Positions 20,814 through 33,585 of a stretch of DNA of 64,000 nucleotides are shown one piece after another. The notes under the pieces are model-generated. The model ran no database searches, had not been told where the DNA came from, and saw nothing but the letters and a program-made list of their open reading frames with translations. Origin of the DNA: Babylonia areolata (taxonomy: Eukaryota; Mollusca; Gastropoda; Neogastropoda; Buccinidae); NCBI RefSeq assembly GCF_041734735.1, contig NC_134891.1:7549875-7613874 (forward strand), written 5' to 3'. Each line of letters begins with the position of its first letter. Positions within the stretch are counted from its first letter, which is position 1. Both the position numbers and the translations under genes were made by a program.

Positions 20814-23800
20814 AGCCTCTGTTGCTGTTGACAACATCACCGTCGTCCGGCTATGTAACTGTGGGGGAAAATAGCAGTTCCTTTGGTATTTTTTTTTCTT
20901 TGAGCAGGACATTTTCTTTGCCATCAAAAAGCACGGTCATGGTCAGTTTTAAAGAAAACGTGCCACAATTGCTAAACGTCGTTCTGTATCGACATTGCGT
21001 GGAACATGATGATAGTTCATCACATTCCAACAGAACCGAAGAAGCGAGTTATCTTGTCTGGAGGAGGTGTACGGATTTTTCTTCTGATTTTGTTCATGTA
21101 TTTCAGGCCACAAAAATCACAGTAGTTGTTATGGGAGACACATGTAGCAAAACGAAAACAAACTGCTTTCAACTTTTTCTCTCTTTTTTTGCTGAGCGTA
21201 AGGCGCCTCAAAAGCTTCCCAGTGGTTTGTTGAACTGTTCGGTGGCTAACTATGCCAGCTTCCATCACCATGTGGCCTGTAACCATAAAACAGAGTGTGA
21301 AGACGGACGGGATGAAACAGAGCACTGTTCCTTCAGCAGTCCTGAATGTCAGGGTCTGGTGGCATTTTGTAACAGCTGCTACAAATTTGAAAAGGAGACG
21401 GAACTGACCGGCGACTTTGTAGACCTTCTAAAAGCAGGTGATAGGTACTGTCAGTCGTCTGGGGGGAAGCTTAGTTTCCCAAAATGTGCCGGTGATTGGT
21501 ATGGTTCACTTAGAAACTTAACACATATGCACCCGCGCAGGCTGTTTAATCTCTTGACTGGGGCTTACTATAATGATGTTGATTTGCCCAGAATGTACAC
21601 ACATGAGACTCTGGAGGGCCGTACTGTTCTTTATCATTATCTGTACCGTGGTCGTCTCCTTTATCACAGTGGAGTGAAGCGATGCTATAAAACCTTCCAA
21701 GAAGAACTGCAGTCCAGTGATTGCTATGATCGTGCACGGAACTTGGATGACCTTGGGTTTGTTTGTGAAATCAGACATAACAAGACAGGCATGCACTCTG
21801 TTCATCCACAGGCAATTTCTTTGTCCAGCACACACGTTTGGTCCGCAAAACACCAGTTTCTGACCGTGTGTCTCGGTGGCCATGTGACATACACTTTTCA
21901 ATTGTGTAGATTTTACAATCATGATATGTGTAAACAAGACGAGCATTGTGGTGTTTCTGCTGATGAACTGTCACACAAAAATAGAACTCATTCAGTGCAT
22001 AGCAGCGCTGCCCTATTCCCTGCATTCATCTGTTTTGACAAGTCTGCCATGCTGTCCTATACTGTGTTGTGTAACCACATATATGATTGTCAAGATAGGA
22101 GTGATGAATCTATCTGCAGCTATCCTATCTGCCGTGGCATGTATACATGTAAGAATGGTGAGTGCTTACCTTATGAATATGTGTGTGATCAACAATCTGA
22201 CTGCTGGGACAAAAGTGATGAAAAGAACTGTGAACGCTTCAAGAGTACAGACATTCGGCAAGAATATGTTCCATCTCCAGTTCTTATCAGCTTTAACCGT
22301 ATCAATAAGTTTGGTTTATTTCCAATGAATTTGAATGAGTCTTGTCCAAACACCCACTATCGCTGTCCTGGCCAGTTCAACGATTGCCTGCCTGTCTACA
22401 CACGATGCAATGGGATGTACGATTGTTTTGAACACCAGGATGAACAGGGATGTGATGACCCAAAGTGTCCGGGATTTTTCAGATGTAAGGCATCCTCGAT
22501 GTGTATACATGGTGAGCATGTGTGTGACAAGTGGCCACAATGCCCAATGGTTGACGATGAATTGATGTGTGATGTCACCTGTCCTCTTGGCTGTATGTGT
22601 CAAGGTCACACGTTTATTTGTCAACAGCCTTTCTCTACAACACTCTTCTCCCAGCTCCGTTATCTGGATGCAACGGGTTCAGGAATGACACTGTCTGATG
22701 TGAACGATCATACACACCTCATTCATTTGAGTCTTGCCAAGTGTCACCTGACTCTCCTGCCACAACTGAGAATGGTGAATTTAAGGGTTCTGGACCTGAA
22801 CGGCAACAAATTCAGGCACATCGATATGACATGGTTTCTCAGCGTTAAAAATCTTCAAGAATTGTCCTTGTCCAACAACCCGATTACTTCACTCCGTGCT
22901 GATCTCTCCTCTGGTATTCAGCAGTACACACTGACCACAGTGGATCTGTCACACACATCCCTAACAGTGCTAGAAGGCAATGTCTTCTTACCTTTTCACA
23001 AAGTACAAACACTGAACTTAACTTTTACTTCTATCCACACCATCAGCACAGGAGGGTTTCAGTTCACACCACAACTGACTGCACTGTATATGAACGGTAC
23101 TCCCGTGGAAACGTTTCCACTGGATATATTCAAAGATCTTTCTGGTCTACAAGTCATCGTCTCAGAAAACCATAAGATATGCTGTAAAGAAGTACTCCCC
23201 AGTAACTTTGATGAGTCATCATGCTATGCTCCAAGAGACGAAATATCGTCATGTCAGGATTTACTGAAGTCGTGGACGTACCGCGCATTTCTCTGGCTAA
23301 TCACCTGTTTATCAGTGACTGGTAACATCTTCTGTTTCTGTGCACGTCTCTTTGCAAAGAGCATGGCTTCTTCAAGTGGTTTCAGTGTCTTTGTCATGAA
23401 TCTGACCATGGCTGATTTTCTGATGGGAGTTTACGTAGCTATCATTGGGACAGCCGACCAACGATACAGTGGCGAATATCTTCATTACGAGGACACATGG
23501 AAAAATAGTGTGACCTGTATGGTGGCTGGCTTTTTGTCATTGTTGTCGAGTGAGGTTTCAGCTCTGATCATCTGGCTCATCACACTGGACCGTTTTCTTG
23601 TTATTCGTTTTCCGTTCAGTACATTTCGATTTGACAGAAGATCAGCAGTAAAGGCTTGTCTCCTGATTTGGCTCGCTGGATTTCTTCTTGCCTTGATACC
23701 TTTACTTCCTGTGACATCAGAGTGGGAGTTTTATAACCAGGTAGGTATCTGCATTCCTTTACCGGTTACGAAACGAGTGTTCAAAGGTAAAGTTTACTCT

Positions 23801-24190
23801 TTCGGTGTATTAATCATCCTGAATTTTGTTCTGTTTTTATTCATCTCTGCTGGTCAGGCCATCATATACTGGTCCATTCAAAAGGACGCCTTGAAAACCA
23901 ACACCACAAGAACATCACGGGACATGACCATAGCTCGACGGTTGATCACTGTTGCAGTAACGGATTTTGTGTGCTGGTTTCCCATCGGAATTTGTGGCAT
24001 GCTGGCGTCGGCTGGTACTCCCATCCCAGGAGAAATGAATGTTGCTTTAGCCATTTTCATATTACCCTTAAACTCTGCAATCAACCCTTTCATATACACG
24101 TTCAACACACTGGCTGAGAAACGGAGAAAGTCTAATGAAGCCAAACTTCTGAAATGGTTGGAATCCCACGCTGACTGGGTGATGAGTTGA
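20814..24190 (+). CDS. GRL101/LGR-like LDLa-CTLD-LRR receptor with intact 7TM motifs (copy 1), main exon
   Basis: Large open exon. An in-frame stop at 20777 and a probable acceptor CAG at 20811-20813 (phase 1) place its 5' edge near 20814; no Met start is credible there. Counting from codon 20822: CUB-like region about 8-125; LDLa 138-169; C-type-lectin-like domain about 176-316; LDLa at about 403-432, 437-470, 513-544 and 549-583; LRR N-cap 585-602; LRRs about 608-785; cysteine cap 787-811; 7TM about 820-1095. Key residues are present: TM1 GN, Asp2.50 (D865 in NLTMADFLMG), DRF at 923-925, CWFP at 1051-1054, NPFIY at 1088-1092. The domain order equals that of the neighbouring receptor, so they are paralogues in a head-to-head pair about 9 kb apart. 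Known relatives are plasma-membrane GPCRs such as Lymnaea GRL101; the ligand is unknown. Confidence 0.9.
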
Positions 24191-24312
24191 TGTGTCGTAC
24201 ACTGCACAACATTCATTGCACTGCAATACTTTTGGGGGGAAACAGATGTGCATAATTTTGTTCTGAAAAAAAAAGTGATTAGATAGGAATACCAAAAGGC
24301 AGAGACACATTA

Positions 24313-24319
24313 CACACAC

Positions 24320-24367
<48 letters not shown>

Positions 24368-24407
24368 ACACACACACATACACACACACACGCACACACG
24401 CACACAC

Positions 24408-24461
<54 letters not shown>
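24313..24461. repeat. (AC)n microsatellite downstream of the receptor
   Basis: About 150 bp of AC with CGCA and ATAC interruptions, followed by (ATCT)n at about 24479-24500. The right arm has a much shorter tract at 43999-44024, next to an 81-bp inserted fragment. Confidence 0.95.
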
Positions 24462-24467
<6 letters not shown>

Positions 24468-24499
24468 TGTCTATTTATATCTATCTATCTATCTATCTT

Positions 24500-25482
24500 A
24501 ATTTCTATTTTCCAAATACACACTTGCACATTTGTACTCATATCTATCTACATCTATCTATATTTATATATTCTCTCTTTATACATTCACCTATCTACAT
24601 TATATGTATATTTCTCCAATTATCTTACCAGTTGTATCTGTATCTGATTATCTAATTATCTATCTACTTATATATCCACTATCCTACTGTCAGTCTGTCT
24701 AGCTTACCAGTATGGCGCCCTACGTGATGGCTGAGTTGTGAAAACATTTCACTTTGAGGGTTTAGGTGTCGGGGGTTTGAAACGCGGAAGCACGATCTTA
24801 AAGAATTAGTTATTTCCACGTGTTCTTTTTTTCTTTTCTTTTTTTTAACCTTTTTATTCAAGCTTTTACAAATATATAGTTTCAACAATAAGGCATACAA
24901 GGAAAAAAAACAGAAAAGAAATGAAAAATAAATACAAAAAATCAGAATAATACAAAAGGAACACTTTTACATAATCTGCCATATAGTTACATAACCTGTA
25001 TATCTCATGCGTGTTCACATCCACACAATCTCACACACTCGCACACGCACAAACAAACAAAAAAACAGAAAAAGAAACACACACACACACACAACCATAC
25101 AAAAAACCCGCATCCAAATCATGCATGCATAATATATAACCAATGTAAACACACACACACACACACACTCACACACACACTAAAAACAACAAACAACAAC
25201 AAATAAACAAAAAAGCAAAAACAAAAGAAAAAAACAAAACAAACAAACAAACAAAAAACCAAACCAACAACTAAAAACAAAACAACAACATGTTCTATGT
25301 ATAATGACAATGCACTTCTGGGAAGGACACACAAAAATGTAAAGAAGCCATTTTGGGGGAAACTTTCCCCCCCCAAAAAAAATCAGGTTACTATTGTATT
25401 TTAGTTTTATTCACAAAACTGAGCACTTATTTCTGATATACTGATAAGCAACCAGTTCACCTCTTTTTTACAGTTCAAATAG
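24500..25482. other. AT-rich intergenic end of the left arm
   Basis: ATCT repeats, A-rich runs and CA tracts (25085-25175) with no gene. It aligns to the right arm around 40994-41370 and 43259-43900. The right arm has the LTR-like element E1 inserted at the point matching about 25133. Confidence 0.6.
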
Positions 25483-28400
25483 TGTCAGGTCAGGTCATTA
25501 GATCTGCTACTGGTAACCTGTAATCCAGTACAACCTGTTCAGGGTCGGGTTGCCGGCGACTAAACCCGCACTCCCACCGCTCCCTTCCGGGACTGGTGAG
25601 GCGGGTGGCTAGACACCCTTGTGGAGATCCATAAAAGGGCGTTGGCTCAGGAGAGCCACCGACGGCCATCTAGCTCCACCGTGCTGTGTGCATGCCACAC
25701 GCAGTTGGCCCCCGGGGTGTGTCTACCCATGCATGCGAAGTCTGGATCCGGCAGAATCTGCGGAAGAAACCGATCGGTTCAACGGAGAGGAAGGCGGTTA
25801 CAGCAACGCACTGTGGAGTGCAGAGAGCAAGATGAGACACCGAAAGGATATCTTGGTCATCCGCTGCATCCGTGCTCATCCTCCAGTCGTCTCGACTTAG
25901 TCTTGCCACTGGAAATTGGTGGACCCGGACGAGAGAGTGAGGTCGACGTTGCGCAACTCCTCTTCACTTTAAACAAACTCATCGCGCAAGTCATCATTCA
26001 TCCAAAATGACCTTTCATCCTTCATCATTTCATCACCCCCAAGTCCTGTGGCGACAGGCGAGCGACGAAACGACAGGTGTGGGTACACTGGCAGTCGCAG
26101 CCGCAGACCTGCACGCAGGCGGCTCAGGCCATAGGGTCGTTCTTCGTCGACAGGAGCAGCGATGGAGCTCGGCAGCCGTCTGAGCAGCCCTCTTTAGGAA
26201 TGCATTGCTCACCTCCCTGGCATGAGGAAGGGGCTAGAAAAGGTGCCCTAAAAATTGCCTGCTCCATATCACCCTGGCCAGCATACCGCGGCTGGCGGGG
26301 ACCCTACATCAGCGGTCGAAACAAGAAAGAAAAGAAAAAAACAAGGATCGTTCCTCTCACCATTGGTGCTTGGAACATAAGGACTCTCCTGGACAGAGAT
26401 AACGCGGACAGACCCCAAAGGAGAACGGCACTAGTTGCATCCGAACTCGCCATTGACATCGTAGCCTTGAGTGAGACTCGGCTTGCAGGCGAAGGCGAGC
26501 TCTGTGAACAGGGATCTGGTTACACCTTCTTCTGGAGTGGATGAGGAAGCGAAGAGTGACGTGAGGCTGGCATTGGTTTTGCAGTAAAAACAGCACTTGT
26601 CAGCAAGCTAGCTGGAATCCCAAAGGGAGTCAACGATAGGCTTATGACCATGAAACTCCCACTGGCATCTGGCCAGACGCACCTCACCATTGTCAGTGCC
26701 TACGCCCCAACCATGACCAACCCGGATGAAGTGAAGGCGACGTTCTACGAGGACCTTCACTCTGTCATTGCTGCTATCCCTAAAGCAGACAAGCTCATCA
26801 TTCTGGGGACTTTAATGCTAGAGTTGGCTCTGACTACATCTCCTGGGATGGAGTGATTGGAAAGCATGGCGTGGGCCACTGCAACCCAAATGGATTGCTT
26901 TTGCTTCAGACCTGTGCAGAGCACGAACTGCTGATAATCAACACAGTTTTCTGCCTCCCTACCCGTAACAGGACGTCATGGATGCACCCTCGCTCAAAGC
27001 ATTGGCATCTCATCGATTATGTCATCGTCAGGAAAAGGGATAATCAAGATGTACGTGTAACAAAGACCATGTGCGGCGCCGAGTGTTGGACAGACCATCG
27101 CCTTGTAGTCTCGAAGCTGAATATTCGAATCCAGCCCAAGACACGCCCCCAAGGCCAGAAGGCTCCAAAACGGCTCAACATCGCTAAGCTGAAAAACATT
27201 ACCATCAAACAGTCCTTTGTGGAGCTGCTGGAAGATCGTCTGGAATCCGCCTCTCTGGACAACCAGAATGTGGAGTCTGACTGAAGGACCCTGCGTGAGC
27301 TGATCTATTGTACAGCTTCAGAGACCCTGGGACCCATGACCAGAAAGCACAAAGACTGGTTTGATGAAAACTGTGATGAAATCAAGCAGCTTCTGGATGA
27401 GAAACGCCGTCTGCATCAAGCCTACCTGAGCAACCCAAAGTCCACATCAAAAAAGGATGCGTACGATGCCATCCGCAGGACTGTTCAGCAAAAGTTACAC
27501 CAGATGCAGGATAAGTGGCTGAGTGACAAAGCTGATGAGATCCAGGGACATGCTGACAGGCACGATATGAAGAGGTTCTATGATGCCTTAAAAGAAGTCT
27601 ACGGCCCCACATCCTCAGTGCAGATGGGAATACCTTGATCACCGAGGAGAAAATTCTCGAACGCTGGGCTGAGCACTTCAACAATGTCTTAAATCGCCCT
27701 TCTTCCATAAATGATGAAGCCATAGACCGTCTCCCACAAGTCCCCATCAACGAAGCACTGGACGATCCGCCAACACCTCTTGAGACCCAGAAAGCAATCC
27801 GTCTGCTATCCAGTGGCAAAGCACCTGGCTCAGACTCCATACCAGCAGAGGTCTACAAGGATGGAAGCACTGTGCTGACTGAGAAGCTCCATCAGCTGTA
27901 CTCACTCATGTGGAAAGAAGAGACGATCCCCCAGGATTTCAAAGATGCATCTATCATTCACTTGTACAAGCGAAAGGGGAACCGGCAAGCCTGTGGTAAC
28001 CATCGGGGCATTTCCTTGCTCTCCATCGCAGGCAAGATACTTGCCAGGATCCTACTAAACCGCCTCACAGCACACCTTGACCAAGGTCATTTGCCTGAGA
28101 GCCAATGTGGATTCCGGAAAGAGCGCGGAACCACCGACATGGTGTTTGCTGCAAGGCAGCTGCAAGAGAAATGTCAGGAGCAAAATGCTGATCTGTTCTC
28201 CACCTATGTCGACCTCACTAAGGCCTTCGACACCGTGAGTAGAGAGGGACTGTGGAAGATCATGGCCAAGTACGGATGCCCTCGGAAATTTATTTCCTTG
28301 GTCAGCCAATTCCATGAAGGCATGCAGGCTCGAGTCCAGGACAAAGGCGAAACATCTGCTCCTTTTGCTGTCACAAATGGTGTCAAGCAAGGCTGCGTCC

Positions 28401-29760
28401 TGGCTCCAACGCTGTTCAGCCTCATGTTCTGTGCAATGCTTACTGATGCCTTCAGAGATGGCGATGTTGGAATCGGCCTAAAGTACCGAACAGATGGCAA
28501 GTTGTTTAACCTCAGAAGGCTTCAAGCAAAAACGAAGGTCATGACAGACATCATCAGAGACTTTTTGTTTGCTGATGATTGTGCCCTCAACGCTGGATCT
28601 GAAGCTGACATGCAACTCAGCGTCGACAAGTTTGCCACTGCCAGCAGGAACTTCGGCCTTACCATCAGCACGAGGAAAACTGAAGTTCTCCATCAGCCAG
28701 CCCCAGGGAAACCCTACGTTGAGCCCAACATCACAGTCAACGGTCAGAGACTCAGTGCGGTGGAGCGGTTCACATACCTTGGCAGCACACTGTCACGAAA
28801 TGCAACCATCGACGATGAAGTGAACGTCAGGATTGCAAGAGCAAGCGCAACTTTTGGTAGACTCAATGCAAATGTCTGGAACAGAAGAGGCATTAGTCTT
28901 GAGGCCAAGCTAAAGGTCTACAGAGCAGTAGTTCTCTCCACACTACTGTACACCTGCGAAACTTGGACAGTGTACCAACGACATGCCAAGAAGCTGAACC
29001 ACTTCCACACAACATGCCTCAGGAAGCTACTGAACATCAAGTGGCAAGACAAGACCCCAGACACAGAGGTGCTCGCAAAAGTCACCCTTCCCAGCATCTT
29101 CACCATCCTGATGCAGTCCCAGCTTTGCTGGGCTGGACACGTGGCGCGCATGCCAGACCATCGGCTGCCCAAAAGGGTCTTCTATGGCGAACTGCAACGA
29201 GGGAAGAGATCACACGGAGGTCAGAAGAAGCGCTTCAGAGATACTCTGAAAGTCTCTCTGAAAGCGTTTGATATCAACCCTGACTCCTGGGAGGAATCTG
29301 CAGTGGACCGTGACAAATGGCGCGCTGCTGTGCACAAAGGCGCCAAGTTGTGCGAGGCCAACAGGACTGCTGCAGCTGTTGAGAAGAGGCAGGCCAGAAA
29401 GTCACGGGCAAACAAGCTCCCTGACAATGGTATGCCTGTCTTTGTCTGCCCCAACTGTCAGCGCGAACATTTCGTGCGCAGATTGGACTATTCAGCCATC
29501 TGCGCATTCACAGATAGATTCATGAGCATCCTCCCCCCCCCCCACCCCACCACCACCCTCCCCCCATCCCCCAGCTGGATGACAACGATGGTCATCATCG
29601 ATCTCGATGGACACACCACCATCATCATTCGTCACAGCTGTCAACACTTATCATTCATCACTGATCGTCATCTCTGGAAGAAGTGTCGTGAGTGTTGATG
29701 ATATGTCCATTTTCTGTTAATCAGCGCAGTCATCAACATTGATGATACGAATGTCACTGA
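25483..29760 (+). mobile_element. Near full-length LINE (endonuclease plus reverse transcriptase), inactivated
   Basis: Non-LTR retrotransposon, tentatively I superfamily (Nimb-like). An 860-bp 5' region precedes an APE-type endonuclease (AWNIRTLLDRDNADRPQR from about 26365; later SAYAPTM, then [11 protein letters not shown] and IDYVIVRKR). The reverse transcriptase (27635-29500) has YVDLTKAFDTV, NGVKQGCVLAPTLFS and FADD, and a C-terminal knuckle VCPNCQREHFVRR. The frame is broken in the endonuclease and linker: two TGA codons that look like CGA in origin (26542 and 26554 region), a one-base loss near 26810, TGA for Trp at about 27282, and a shift near 27620. It starts exactly where the inverted arm stops. 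The 3' end is uncertain (29625-29760), and no target-site duplication was found. Confidence 0.85.
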
Positions 29761-29794
29761 CAACAAGTGTATCAGCAAATGTCAAGTCAGATCA

Positions 29795-29998
29795 CAATGA
29801 TAATAGATAGCACTTAAATCGCGTCAACGCCCCATATAACGGGCTCTAAGCGCCTCACATGAAACAATACATACACGCATAGTACATAATAACATACCGC
29901 TGCATATAAAAAAAAAAAAAAAAAAAAAAAAAATCTGTGTGTGTGTGTGTGTGTGTATCTATACACCAAGGCAGTTCGACAAATTGCAGATATGAAGA

Positions 29999-30046
<48 letters not shown>

Positions 30047-30153
30047 CACCAAGGCAATACTACAAATTGCAGATACACACACACACACACACACACACAT
30101 GAGACACAAAATTTGCCCCACACACGCACACACATACACACACACACACACAC

Positions 30154-30194
<41 letters not shown>

Positions 30195-31245
30195 ATTTCA
30201 GTACAGGGTGAAGTGGGGTGGTTAGAAGGAGGAAGAATGCAGACAATTAGCTATGCTCCATCACACCCAAAGGCCTGTTTGAGCAGGCGGGTTTTCAAGG
30301 CTTTTTTTGTTTGTTTTGTTTTAAATTATTTTTTTAAGGAGAACAGCGTTGACAAGTGACGGAGATCCAGAGAAAGAGAATTCCAGACAGAAAGTGTTTG
30401 ATACTGAAAGGCCCTTCGGCAAAATAATGTCTTTGAAGAGGTTTTGAGGACTGGAAGGACCTTTTTAGCAGAAGCCCCGAGAAAACGGGAAAGTGTGTAA
30501 GCATAAAGGACAGAAGAGAAGTAAGATGGGAAAGATACTTCAAAGTGACGATGAGCCAATGTGGCAATTTTCACTGAATTCTCTACTGGATGGGTAACCA
30601 ATGAAGCTGACGTAAGAGTGAATCTCTTTTGACTTTCTGAAAATGATTCTTGCAGTATTGTTTATAATCTGAAGGCGAGACAACAAATTAGAAGGCAGAC
30701 CAGCAAGTCACTAAGTGAATTGCAGTGGTCAATGCGACTTAGGATCAAGGAACAAACAAGCTGAGTGGTTGCTTCAATAGTTACATACGGTCGAACGGTA
30801 CGGATTTTCCTCAGGTGAATTTGAGGAAGAAGCTATAGTAAGTCAGGAGTCATCTGCAAAAATCACATCGATGTTGTCTGATGATGCCGTACAATGGTTG
30901 AATGTACAGACTAAATAATATTGGACCAAGAACTGAACCTTGGGGAACACCATATCGAACAGGAAGTGGTCTGGATTCAGAATGAGAACTGGAGATGAAC
31001 GCCCTTTGAGTACGATTGGAGAGGTAAGGTTTGATTCCATCGAGAGCTGTGCCAGAGATTCCAAAAGTATGATGAAGACGGTTGAGAAGAATATCATGAT
31101 CTATCGTGTCAAAAGCTGCAGAGAGATCGAGCAGACACAGAACTGAGACACCTCTGCTGTCTGTGCAGGACAATAATGTGTTGGATATGTGTAAGAGGGC
31201 TGTCTCTACTGTGATTCGGCCTGTATAGAGACTGAAACACCTCAA
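29795..31245 (-). mobile_element. Decayed CR1/L2-type LINE fragment
   Basis: On the minus strand, 31245-30850 encodes a finger/palm segment with LLDLSAAFDTIDHDILLNRL and YGVPQGSVLGPILFSLYI, the classic CR1/L2/Jockey signatures. 30601-30326 encodes the typical C-terminal RRAFQYQTLSVWNSLSLDLR. Stops and frameshifts separate the parts. A GCGCTTAGAGCCC-like 3' tail at about 29800-29860 may be its end, with microsatellites expanded between. Its GVPQGSVLGP motif separates it from the other two LINE families in the window. Confidence 0.8.
29908..30190. repeat. Poly-A, (TG)n, (AT)n and (AC)n tracts
   Basis: A dense block of simple repeats. A short unit (ACACCAAGGCA, then ACAAATTGCAGATA) occurs twice (about 29960 and 30045) between them, so part of the block is a local tandem duplication. 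Confidence 0.9.
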
Positions 31246-31545
31246 GGCCGCCGATTATGTTCTCCCCCTCCACTAGACCTTGAGTGGTGGTCTGGACGCT
31301 AGACATTCGGATGAGACGATAAACCGAGGTCCGGTGTACAGCATGCACTAAGCGCACGTAAGAGAATCCACAGCAACAAAAGTGTTGTTCCGGACAGAAT
31401 TCTCTGTAGAAAAATCCACTTCGATAGGAAAAAACAAATAAAACCACACGCAGCAAAAATTTTTTAAAAATTCAGTGTAGCGATGCGCTCTCCCTGGAGA
31501 GAGCAGCCCAATTTTCACAGACAAAGAAAAAAAAACCCGAAATAA
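31246..31545 (+). mobile_element. SINE family C, 5'-truncated
   Basis: Begins in the CTCCCCCTCCACTAGAC block and continues through ATTCGGATGAGACGATAAAC, CACAGCAACAAAAG and AATCCACTTCGATAGGAAAA to the GAGAGCAGCCC tail. It matches 40246-40672 on the opposite strand. Confidence 0.8.
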
Positions 31546-31618
31546 AACATACATACAAGTGCACAAGGTGGAACAGTCAGCGAAAGAATTCAATTCAACT
31601 CGGCTCATTCAAATGCTC

Positions 31619-31738
31619 GTCACCCCCGAAAACGGAGTATGGCTGCCTTCATAGCGGGGCTAAAAACGGTAATACACGTAAAAGCCCACTCATGTACATA
31701 CGAGTGAATGTAGGAGTTGCAGCCCACGAACGAAGAAG

Positions 31739-31769
<31 letters not shown>

Positions 31770-31770
31770 C
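31619..31770 (+). mobile_element. SINE family A, short-tail form, 3' end only
   Basis: Contains CACCCCCGAAAACGGAGTATG, ACACGTAAAAGCCCACTC and GAGTTGCAGCCCACGAACG, then a (GAA)n tail. This is the alternative family A tail, distinct from the one at 2330-2530. Confidence 0.8.
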
Positions 31771-31929
31771 GAAATCCTCGCCAACAAATATCAAAGCGAA
31801 ATACGAGTGACTGATTAGCATCCTTCCCTAATCACCATGGTCGAATCAATTATTATGTAAAAAGAAAAAAAAAACACACACAAAAAAAACGTTCGGGTAA
31901 CATGATATTACATTTAAAGTTAGAATGAA

Positions 31930-31968
<39 letters not shown>

Positions 31969-32215
31969 ATGACAGCGTATATGTGTATGTGTGTGTGTGC
32001 GTGTGTGTACGCTTGCGCGTGTGTGTATGTATTGTCTCTGTGTGTGTATACCTTTGGGGGTTTTCTTCTTATGAGGGAGGGAGCACATATGCTCACACGC
32101 CCATCCTCCCACACTTGTGAAAAGAAACAACAAACACACAACACACACACACACACAGAGACAGACAGACAGACAGATAGAGACAGACAGACAGAGACAG
32201 ACAGACAGACAGACT

Positions 32216-32263
<48 letters not shown>

Positions 32264-32280
32264 TAGAGAGAGAGATGTAA
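31930..32280. repeat. (TG)n, (AC)n, (CAGA)n and (GA)n microsatellites
   Basis: Several pure blocks (31931-31964, 32135-32157, 32160-32218, 32219-32275) with about 150 bp of ordinary sequence between. No gene. Confidence 0.93.
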
Positions 32281-32399
32281 CATGTAGAAAACTCATAGTA
32301 ACATCTTATTCCTTTTTATTCACAAAAAAATGTCCGAATCACTTTTCGAAGAATCCATTTCAATATATCTCTCTCTCTCTCTCAACGCACACACATACA

Positions 32400-32591
32400 T
32401 GTATACACAGATCTACTCACCCACCCACATATATGCACACACACACACACACACACAAACAAAAAACACACACACACACACACATGGGTAGATTGCCAGA
32501 CAAACAGACAGACAGACACATCAATATCACTTATATTGGAAAGATGCAAAATGTTTACACGCATACACACACCTGATCTGAGCATGCACTT

Positions 32592-32656
<65 letters not shown>

Positions 32657-32762
32657 GGTAGATGGATAGACAGACACTGGGACAGACAGACACATTAATA
32701 CCACTGACAGCGGAAAGATGAAAAATGTTTACATGCATACACACACATGAGCATGCACTTAA

Positions 32763-32793
<31 letters not shown>

Positions 32794-32839
32794 CACAACA
32801 TATACACAAGCACACACACACACACACAACATATACCCA

Positions 32840-32887
<48 letters not shown>

Positions 32888-32935
32888 TGTGGGTACAACA
32901 CACAAACCCCACACCCACATCCCAACTCCTTCACA
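32400..32935. repeat. Diverged tandem duplication with (CA)n tracts
   Basis: A block starting CATGGGTAGAT and running through AAAATGTTTACA and GAGCATGCACTTAAACACAC occurs at about 32484-32600 and again at 32653-32770. CA arrays lie between and after the blocks, so the unit is about 169 bp including the CA tract. The copies differ at roughly one base in eight. Confidence 0.8.
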
Positions 32936-33227
32936 CATAATTCAGAAAACTGTTAACCACAGAGAAAAATACATCACTCCCATAGATCTTTAATAAATTC
33001 AAATCATGTCACTTAGTGCCCATACAACTACAAATGCCAAAAAGGGGCTAAAATCATTTTACACATTAAACTATTCATAAAATGGAAGTCAAACGATTTA
33101 TCATACAAAAAGAAGGCAGTCAGATCACATAAAACATCTTTGCAACCTGAAATGACACTTAAAAAAGGGGGGAATTTCAATGTTTTATCCCTAAAGAAAA
33201 ATGTCAAAATTAGATCATATCAGATGC
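32936..33227. other. No recognised feature
   Basis: About 290 bp of AT-rich sequence with no repeat or gene that I can support. Confidence 0.5.
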
Positions 33228-33585
33228 TTTCTCTCTTCTTCTTCTTCGTATGCACACGAGTGGGCTTTTACGTGTATGACCGTTTTTACCCCGCCATGTA
33301 GGCAGCCATACTCCGTTTTCGGGGGTGTGCATGCTGGGTATGTTCTTGTTTCCATAACCCACCGAACGCTGACATGGATTACAGGATCTTTAACGTGCGT
33401 ATTTGATCTTCTGCTTGCATATACACACGAAGGGGGTTCAGGCACTAGCAGGTCTGCACATATGTTGACCTGGGAGATCGTAAAAATATCCACCCTTTAC
33501 CCACCAGGTGCCGTCACCGTGATTCGAACCCGGGACCCTCAGATTGACAGTCCAACGCTTTAACCACTCGGCTATTGCGCCCGTC
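33228..33585 (-). mobile_element. tRNA-derived SINE (family A), short-tail form, full length
   Basis: Read on the minus strand, the intact head (A-box-like AATAGCCGAGTGGTTAAAGCG, B box GGGTTCGAATCACG), body and short tail end in GAAGAAGAAG. This is the best complete example of the short-tail form here (about 358 bp). Confidence 0.85.

Larger units (their letters stand above)
7579..25482 (+). repeat. Left arm of the large inverted duplication
   Basis: This arm is repeated in reverse complement at 40994-64000. Position 7579 pairs with 64000 and 25482 with 40994. The sum of paired coordinates is constant (71578) through the first receptor gene and then steps at each tandem array or insertion, showing co-linearity. 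At 25482/25483 the match stops abruptly and a LINE begins. The outer limit cannot be seen because the partner runs off the window at 64000. Confidence 0.95.

Noticed and set aside
24700-24790. tRNA-like or SINE head (TGGCTGAGTTG, GGTTTGAAACGC)
   Set aside because: The box-like motifs are weak and wrongly spaced, and no second copy exists apart from the arm duplicate.
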